From NCBI GenBank assembly GCA_964435115.1, contig CAYSYM010000054.1, positions 1-25,514 of the forward strand: DNA of 25,514 nucleotides. The letters are read 5' to 3'. The DNA comes from CAYSYM01 sp964435115 (GTDB lineage: Bacteria; Chloroflexota; UBA6077; CF-72). A model generated the notes under the pieces. The model saw nothing but the letters and a program-made list of their open reading frames with translations, did not search any database and was not told the DNA's origin. The stretch's first letter is position 1; every line of letters starts with the position of its first letter. Shown here piece after piece: positions 21,751-25,514 of this stretch. Position numbers and translations under genes: made by a program.

Positions 21751-24700
21751 CGGTGACTTTCCAGTCTCTGATTACGTAGCGCACGACCTCGACCACCTCG
21801 TCAGGATGCAGTTTCACTGCCGGATCCTGGATCGTATGGAGTTCCGGAACCGTGGCCGCATGTTCGACGACGTAGAGCCAATACTCGTCGCCAAGCCGCT
21901 GCGCCATTAGCCACTCGTTGGGCGTCAGCGCAATAACCCCTGTACGCGCCCGCGCCTTCACCTCGATGTAGCGCACCGCACCGTCGGGCGCCGTCGAGCG
22001 GATGTCGTAGCCGAGGTTCTCCGACGAGATATCTTCGGCGCTGCGCTCCTGCGCCCCCTCGTACGCCAGCGCCACCCGCATGCCGATGTCCTCGATGTCC
22101 TGGTCTTCGGTGAGGGCCAGGCCGGCAGCGTCGGTCGGTACCACGCGGGCCACACCGATAATGCGCGGCTCAGCCGGCGCCAGGGTGGTCCCCAGGCGCA
22201 GCGCTTCCTCCAAGCGACGCTTCTTGCCCAGCAGGTCCTCCTTCACGCGTTCCTCGTGCTGGATGGTCGGCTCGGGGATGTCCTCGCCCTTCGCTCGGCG
22301 AGTCGCGTAGTCCAGCAGCTTGGCCTCGCTCTCAAGCAGGAGCTGGTCGAGCGAGCGCAGGCCATACTTACGCTTGACGGCAGCCTCCCGTTGGCGCTCC
22401 GCGAGCAGCTCCCGGCGATAGGGCTCGAGGGCCGCATCCACGGCGAAGGCAAGCACCGCACCCTCATCCACCGGTAAGTCCGGCGCTTCTCCGCCCGAGA
22501 CCGGGCGGAGGTCCCACAGGACCGCCGGCGGCACGAGACGGAGGTCGGCCGGAGCGCCGGCCGCCTGATGCACGCAGACCAGGCGCTGCCCGGCGATGGC
22601 ATTCGTCCCATCGCGCAGTTCGACCTGGAGGAACCAGAGCAGCCCATCGCGGCGCCCATCTGGGTCGGCAAAGACGGCGCCTCGGGCCAGGTCGGGCGCA
22701 CAGAGGATGAGCAGCCTTTCGACCATCGTCTCCAGGAGCGGGTGGCCGGGCGCGATGAACTCGGCGCCCTGCTGCCGTGCTGTTCGCTTGTCGAAGGCGA
22801 TCTTGAGATACTGCTCGAACAGCGGCCCCCAGCCTTGCTCCTTTGCCACCTGGCGTAGCTCGAAGGGCACCCGTTCCAGCCGCCAGAGCCCGTCACGCCG
22901 CTGCTCGCCGCGCAGCTCCAGGAACGCGCTCGCCCGCTCAAAGAAGCGCTCGATGTACTCCGGCACCAGGCGGTTCTCGCGTGCCCGCCGCTCCTCGCCG
23001 AGCACCCCTTGGAGGTCCAGGTGGCGCGTCGCCAGCGCTTCCAGGGAAGCCTCCCGCACCCGCCGGATGACCTCCTCGTCCGGCACCCGCTCGAGCGTGG
23101 CGAGGATCTCGTCGAGCGTGCGGCGGTTAGCGACGGCGTCCACGATCAGGTCCTTGAGGCTCACGCCCGGGAGCACGTCGCCCACGACATCGAACACCCG
23201 GTCACTGCCAAGGGCGGCCTGGATCTTTCCCAGCTTGCGGAACAGGGCGGCCAGCACGCCGCCCTCGCGGGTGTCCTCAGCGACCAGGTTGTAGACGTAG
23301 ACTTCCTTCTCTTGGCCGTAGCGGTGGATACGCCCCATCCGCTGCTCGAGGCGGTTCGGGTTCCAGGGGATGTCGTAGTTGATCATCAGGGCGCAGAACT
23401 GGAGGTTGATGCCTTCCCCGCCGGCCTCGGTCGAGATCATCACCTGGGCGCGGTCGCGGAAGGCGTGCTCGGCCGCGATCCGGCGGTCCAGCCCCAGGCC
23501 GCCGTGGAGCGTCTCGACGCTCATTCCCCAGTCGCGCAGCTTCTCGGCCAGATACTCAAGCGTGTCCCGCGCCTCGGTGAAGATGAGCAGCTTCTCGCCG
23601 GTCTGGCGGATCTGCTCGGCCTCCATCACCTGCCGGAGCTGGGCCAACTTCGTCTCGACCTCGTTGCGCTCGGCTTGGCGGGCCAGACGGATCAGCTCAC
23701 CGAGTTGGTCGATCTCATGTTGGAGTTCCTCGCGCGTCTCGGCCGCGGTCAGCCGCTCCAGCAGCTCCTCTTCACGCCTGAGCCGCTCCTCCTCAGGAGC
23801 ATCCTCGAGCTCCTCTTCGTCGACCTGGCCGCGCTCGGCGTACCAGGCACCCAGGCGCAGCAGCTCTTCCAGTCGCTGCTTGCGCCGCTCCAGTGAGAGC
23901 CGCGCCGCCCGAACGCTTGAGGCCAGTCGGCGCTGGAGGATGAGCAGGGCGAAGGCAACATTGCGCTTCTCGGCCGCCAGGGCGCGGTTGTAGGAATGCT
24001 CGACGTAGGCGGTGACGGCGTTGTAAAGACGCTTCTCGTCGTCGCTGAGCCGGAAGGGTCGGGTGACGACGTGCCGCGGCGGGAAGAGGGGTGTGCCGTC
24101 GACCTTCTTCAGGTCTTCTTTCAGGCGCCGCAGGAAGAGCGGATTGTCGTGCTCGGCCACCGACTGCATCAGCAACTCCCGTGAGGCGAAGAACCCCGGT
24201 TCCAAGAGGTCGAGGAACAGTCGGAAGTTCTCCGGATCGCCCCGGTGCGGCGTGGCCGTCAGGAAGAGCAGAAATTGGCTCCGGCGCGAGAGGCCCTCGC
24301 CTAGCCGATAGCGCTCGGTCTTGGACAGCTTCTCGCCATAGCGATAGGCGGCCATCTTGTGTGCCTCATCGACGATAGCCAGGTCCCAGGCGGCGACCTC
24401 GAGCGTGGGCAGCACCTCGTCCTGCTTGGCGAAGTCGATGGAGGTGATGACCTGGTCATATTCCTGCCAGACGTTGCGGCCCCAGGTGGCGCTGACGACC
24501 GCGCGATCGATCGCCGTGAAGGCCTCGGCGAACTTCTCGCGCATCTCGCGCAGCCACTGGTCGCGGAGATGGCCGGGGACGACGATCAGGGTGCGGCGCA
24601 CGAGCCCGCGCGCCTTCAGCTCCTTGATGACCAGCCCGGCCATGATCGTCTTGCCGGCGCCCGGGTCATCGGCGAGGAGGAACCGGACCCGCGGGTGGCG

Positions 24701-25042
24701 CAGGATGTAATGGTAGACGGCCTCAATCTGATGGGGCAGAGCATCGATCTGGGAGACGTTGACGGCGTAGAGCGGGTCGAACTGGAAGGCGTGGCGGATG
24801 CGCTGGGCCTCGATACCCAGGAAGAACGCCTCAGCGCGGCCGGCCAGGTCGCGTCCGACCGGCGTGGCCACCCGGATCCGCTCCAGCTCGTCGGAGGCGA
24901 ACAGGCGGGAGTAGAACTGGCCGCTCCGCACCCCGACCGCCTCGACCTTCAGCCGCGAGCCCATCGGCTGGGTGGCCACGACCCGCACGGACTCCGGCCA
25001 GAAGTCGGCCTCGACCATCGCCCCGATATCGAGAGGCTTCAT
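21737..25042 (-). CDS. SNF2-type helicase with C-terminal DUF3883 domain
   Basis: 1101 aa superfamily 2 (SNF2-like) ATPase. Walker A DDPGAGKTIMAG (125-136), DEAH (225-228), TATPHRG (262-268), a long coiled-coil insertion rich in Glu/Arg (about 380-480), STEAGGEGINLQ (537-548) and motif VI QRMGRIHRYGQ (567-577) are all present, so the motor should be active. The C-terminus (about 1006-1080) is DUF3883-like, with GYDIRS and YIEVKARA forming another D...ExK-like pattern (D1013, E1027, K1029). It resembles the helicases of DISARM (DrmD-like) and DUF1156/DUF499 systems. ATG 25042 overlaps the stop of the upstream HTH gene. Confidence 0.92.
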   Translation of the reverse strand: MKPLDIGAMVEADFWPESVRVVATQPMGSRLKVEAVGVRSGQFYSRLFASDELERIRVATPVGRDLAGRAEAFFLGIEAQRIRHAFQFDPLYAVNVSQIDALPHQIEAVYHYILRHPRVRFLLADDPGAGKTIMAGLVIKELKARGLVRRTLIVVPGHLRDQWLREMREKFAEAFTAIDRAVVSATWGRNVWQEYDQVITSIDFAKQDEVLPTLEVAAWDLAIVDEAHKMAAYRYGEKLSKTERYRLGEGLSRRSQFLLFLTATPHRGDPENFRLFLDLLEPGFFASRELLMQSVAEHDNPLFLRRLKEDLKKVDGTPLFPPRHVVTRPFRLSDDEKRLYNAVTAYVEHSYNRALAAEKRNVAFALLILQRRLASSVRAARLSLERRKQRLEELLRLGAWYAERGQVDEEELEDAPEEERLRREEELLERLTAAETREELQHEIDQLGELIRLARQAERNEVETKLAQLRQVMEAEQIRQTGEKLLIFTEARDTLEYLAEKLRDWGMSVETLHGGLGLDRRIAAEHAFRDRAQVMISTEAGGEGINLQFCALMINYDIPWNPNRLEQRMGRIHRYGQEKEVYVYNLVAEDTREGGVLAALFRKLGKIQAALGSDRVFDVVGDVLPGVSLKDLIVDAVANRRTLDEILATLERVPDEEVIRRVREASLEALATRHLDLQGVLGEERRARENRLVPEYIERFFERASAFLELRGEQRRDGLWRLERVPFELRQVAKEQGWGPLFEQYLKIAFDKRTARQQGAEFIAPGHPLLETMVERLLILCAPDLARGAVFADPDGRRDGLLWFLQVELRDGTNAIAGQRLVCVHQAAGAPADLRLVPPAVLWDLRPVSGGEAPDLPVDEGAVLAFAVDAALEPYRRELLAERQREAAVKRKYGLRSLDQLLLESEAKLLDYATRRAKGEDIPEPTIQHEERVKEDLLGKKRRLEEALRLGTTLAPAEPRIIGVARVVPTDAAGLALTEDQDIEDIGMRVALAYEGAQERSAEDISSENLGYDIRSTAPDGAVRYIEVKARARTGVIALTPNEWLMAQRLGDEYWLYVVEHAATVPELHTIQDPAVKLHPDEVVEVVRYVIRDWKVTDARA

Positions 25043-25257
25043 TGCTGGTTACCACCCGCTCCCGAAGTCTCGCCCTCAGCGCCCACCGGCTCGAGCAACG
25101 CCTCCACGTCCTCCCGCTTGATCCGGATCGACCGCTCGCCCGCCACCCGATAGGCTCTTAGCTTTCCCTCGGCGATGTAGCGGTGGATGGTCCGGACGGA
25201 TAGGGCGAGCAGCGCAGCAGTTTCCCTTATGGTCAGATAGGGACGGGGCGAGTCCAT
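25039..25257 (-). CDS. MerR/excisionase-type helix-turn-helix protein
   Basis: 72 aa. LTIRETAALLALSVRTIHRYIAEGKLRAYRVAGERSIRIKREDVEALL is a complete HTH_17/excisionase-family winged helix (residues 8-55), followed by a short Gly/Glu-rich tail. It is the first gene of the long operon and overlaps the helicase start (ATGA, 25039-25042). The start ATG 25257 has AGGAG/GGAG just upstream. Two roles are plausible: autoregulator of the defence operon, given the promoter 34 bp upstream, or a recombination directionality factor (Xis), since it is the last gene before the right attachment repeat. The sequence does not decide between them. Confidence 0.85.
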   Translation of the reverse strand: MDSPRPYLTIRETAALLALSVRTIHRYIAEGKLRAYRVAGERSIRIKREDVEALLEPVGAEGETSGAGGNQQ

Positions 25258-25290
25258 GCTCCTGCTCCACGCTCGGAGTTCGACTCGCTC

Positions 25291-25319
25291 ATTCTATCCC
25301 GGGTGTCACCTCATGACAA
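25291..25319 (-). promoter_or_regulatory. Sigma70-like promoter of the defence/Cas operon
   Basis: On the minus strand TTGTCA (25314-25319) and TAGAAT (25291-25296) are separated by exactly 17 bp and lie 34 bp upstream of ATG 25257. The spacer contains the 9-bp symmetric GGTGTCACC (25302-25310), a possible repressor site between the two boxes. It is the best promoter match in the window and the only one evident for the whole ~16.7-kb operon. Confidence 0.7.
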
Positions 25320-25348
25320 GCTGCTTCAGGCTATGGCGCGTTACGTCG

Positions 25349-25354
25349 TATAAT
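25349..25354 (+). promoter_or_regulatory. Outward-facing TATAAT near the right end
   Basis: A consensus -10 hexamer pointing to the right junction. The best -35 is weak (TTCAGG at 25325-25330, 18-bp spacer). In the integrated state it would read into the comM 3' fragment; in an excised circle it would read across the joined ends into the XRE gene. Confidence 0.3.
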
Positions 25355-25458
25355 AAGGCCTGTCTTGGTGCCGTTCCGCAGCGCCGACGAGCTGGCGACA
25401 GCCAACTCGAGGGGGGCGGGTGCCCGCCGGATTCCCGACTACCATCGGCCCGGCACGG

Positions 25459-25469
25459 CTGCCCATGCG
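25459..25469 (+). repeat. Right junction direct repeat (attR core)
   Basis: Exact second copy of CTGCCCATGCG. Host comM sequence resumes immediately to the right. Upstream of it the element sequence is partly similar to the left-flank comM sequence (25448-25458 against 45-55, 7 of 11 identical). Confidence 0.85.
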
Positions 25470-25514
25470 GGTACTACGGCGACGTGCTGCGGGCGTGCGC
25501 CTGCCCACCGGCGG
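25460..25514 (+). pseudogene. comM: comM (yifB) 3' portion, continues beyond the window
   Basis: The frame starting at 25460 reads CPCGYYGDVLRACACPPA, the second half of the ComM cysteine-rich motif (Cys-Pro-Cys-Gly-Tyr, then further Cys). It complements the left-end fragment perfectly across the 11-bp repeat. It has no start codon of its own, and the fragment runs off the right edge of the window. Confidence 0.85.

Larger units (their letters stand above)
56..25469. mobile_element. ~25.4-kb defence-carrying element integrated in comM
   Basis: Everything between the two copies of an 11-bp repeat (CTGCCCATGCG at 56-66 and 25459-25469) interrupts comM. Joining base 66 directly to base 25470 restores the ComM motif NPCPCGYYGD in frame, which is strong evidence for precise site-specific insertion. 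Cargo comprises an XRE/split-Cas4/AlbA_2 module, a Tn3-family transposon and a helicase-methylase-ATPase plus type III Cas operon. No recombinase gene lies at either end; the only tyrosine recombinase is inside the Tn3 transposon. comM is a known insertion target for genomic islands in other bacteria (for example AbaR-type islands), but those use a different, Tn7-like machinery. The mechanism here is unresolved. Confidence 0.85.

Noticed and set aside
8539..25257. Canonical DISARM, BREX or type I restriction locus
   Set aside because: Apart from the DrmD-like helicase there is no DrmA/DrmB/DrmC, PglX/PglZ/BrxC, or HsdR/M/S; the DUF1156-DUF499 pair fits the Hma-like group better.

Overview
**Organism and setting.** The window is GC-rich (about two-thirds GC by eye), uses GTG and TTG starts freely, and is packed with 4-bp ATGA/GTGA gene overlaps. 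Together with the protein flavour this suggests a GC-rich bacterium, perhaps Chloroflexota/Thermomicrobia-like. That assignment is a guess; nothing in the window fixes the taxon. The two extreme ends are the two halves of one host gene, comM (yifB, Mg-chelatase-like AAA+ protein). The left end stops inside the Cys-rich motif (NPCPC, then VR and a stop), and the right end resumes with CPCGYYGD. An 11-bp direct repeat (56-66 and 25459-25469) marks both junctions. Precise removal of one copy plus everything between restores an uninterrupted comM frame. Almost the whole window is therefore a single ~25.4-kb integrated element.

**Left module (67-3970, + strand).** It holds an XRE-type DNA-binding protein, then a Cas4-like nuclease split over two overlapping genes, each with one membrane helix at the split. 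After these come a small conserved-looking 88-aa protein and a GTGA-coupled AlbA_2/RecG-C-terminal-like (Schlafen-type) protein. The following gap carries a perfect 44-bp palindrome, further hairpins and a lone CRISPR-repeat-like hairpin.

**Tn3-family transposon (3971-8182).** It has 39-bp inverted repeats (36/39 identical) and a perfect 7-bp direct repeat just outside both ends. It carries tnpA with an intact DDE triad, a divergent tyrosine recombinase with a likely core site in the intergenic gap, and an 85-aa passenger next to the left inverted repeat. It sits between the left module and the defence operon.

**Right module (8539-25257, - strand).** One apparently continuous ~16.7-kb operon runs from a sigma70-like promoter at 25291-25319. 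Its genes in order are: MerR/excisionase-type HTH protein; SNF2-type helicase with a C-terminal DUF3883; small PD-(D/E)XK nuclease; DUF1156 DNA methyltransferase; DUF499 AAA+ ATPase; Cmr1; Cmr6-like RAMP; Cas10-like large subunit (Csx11 type); Cmr4; Cmr5; and a Cas5/Cmr3-like RAMP. The first five resemble a helicase-methylase-ATPase (Hma/DISARM-like) anti-phage module. The last six form a complete type III effector complex resembling subtype III-C, in which Cas10 has lost the GGDD cyclase motif (AEPT in its place) and the HD nuclease motifs, while Cmr4 keeps its RNA-cleaving aspartate. There is no CRISPR array, cas6, cas1, cas2 or CARF effector.

**How it may work together.** The most interesting proposal is that the type III complex acts as an RNA-guided sensor or RNase welded to a DNA-modification/helicase defence module, rather than as a cOA-signalling system. 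In the excised circle, the TATAAT-bearing right end would be joined in frame to the XRE gene at the left end. That could couple excision to expression of the left module.
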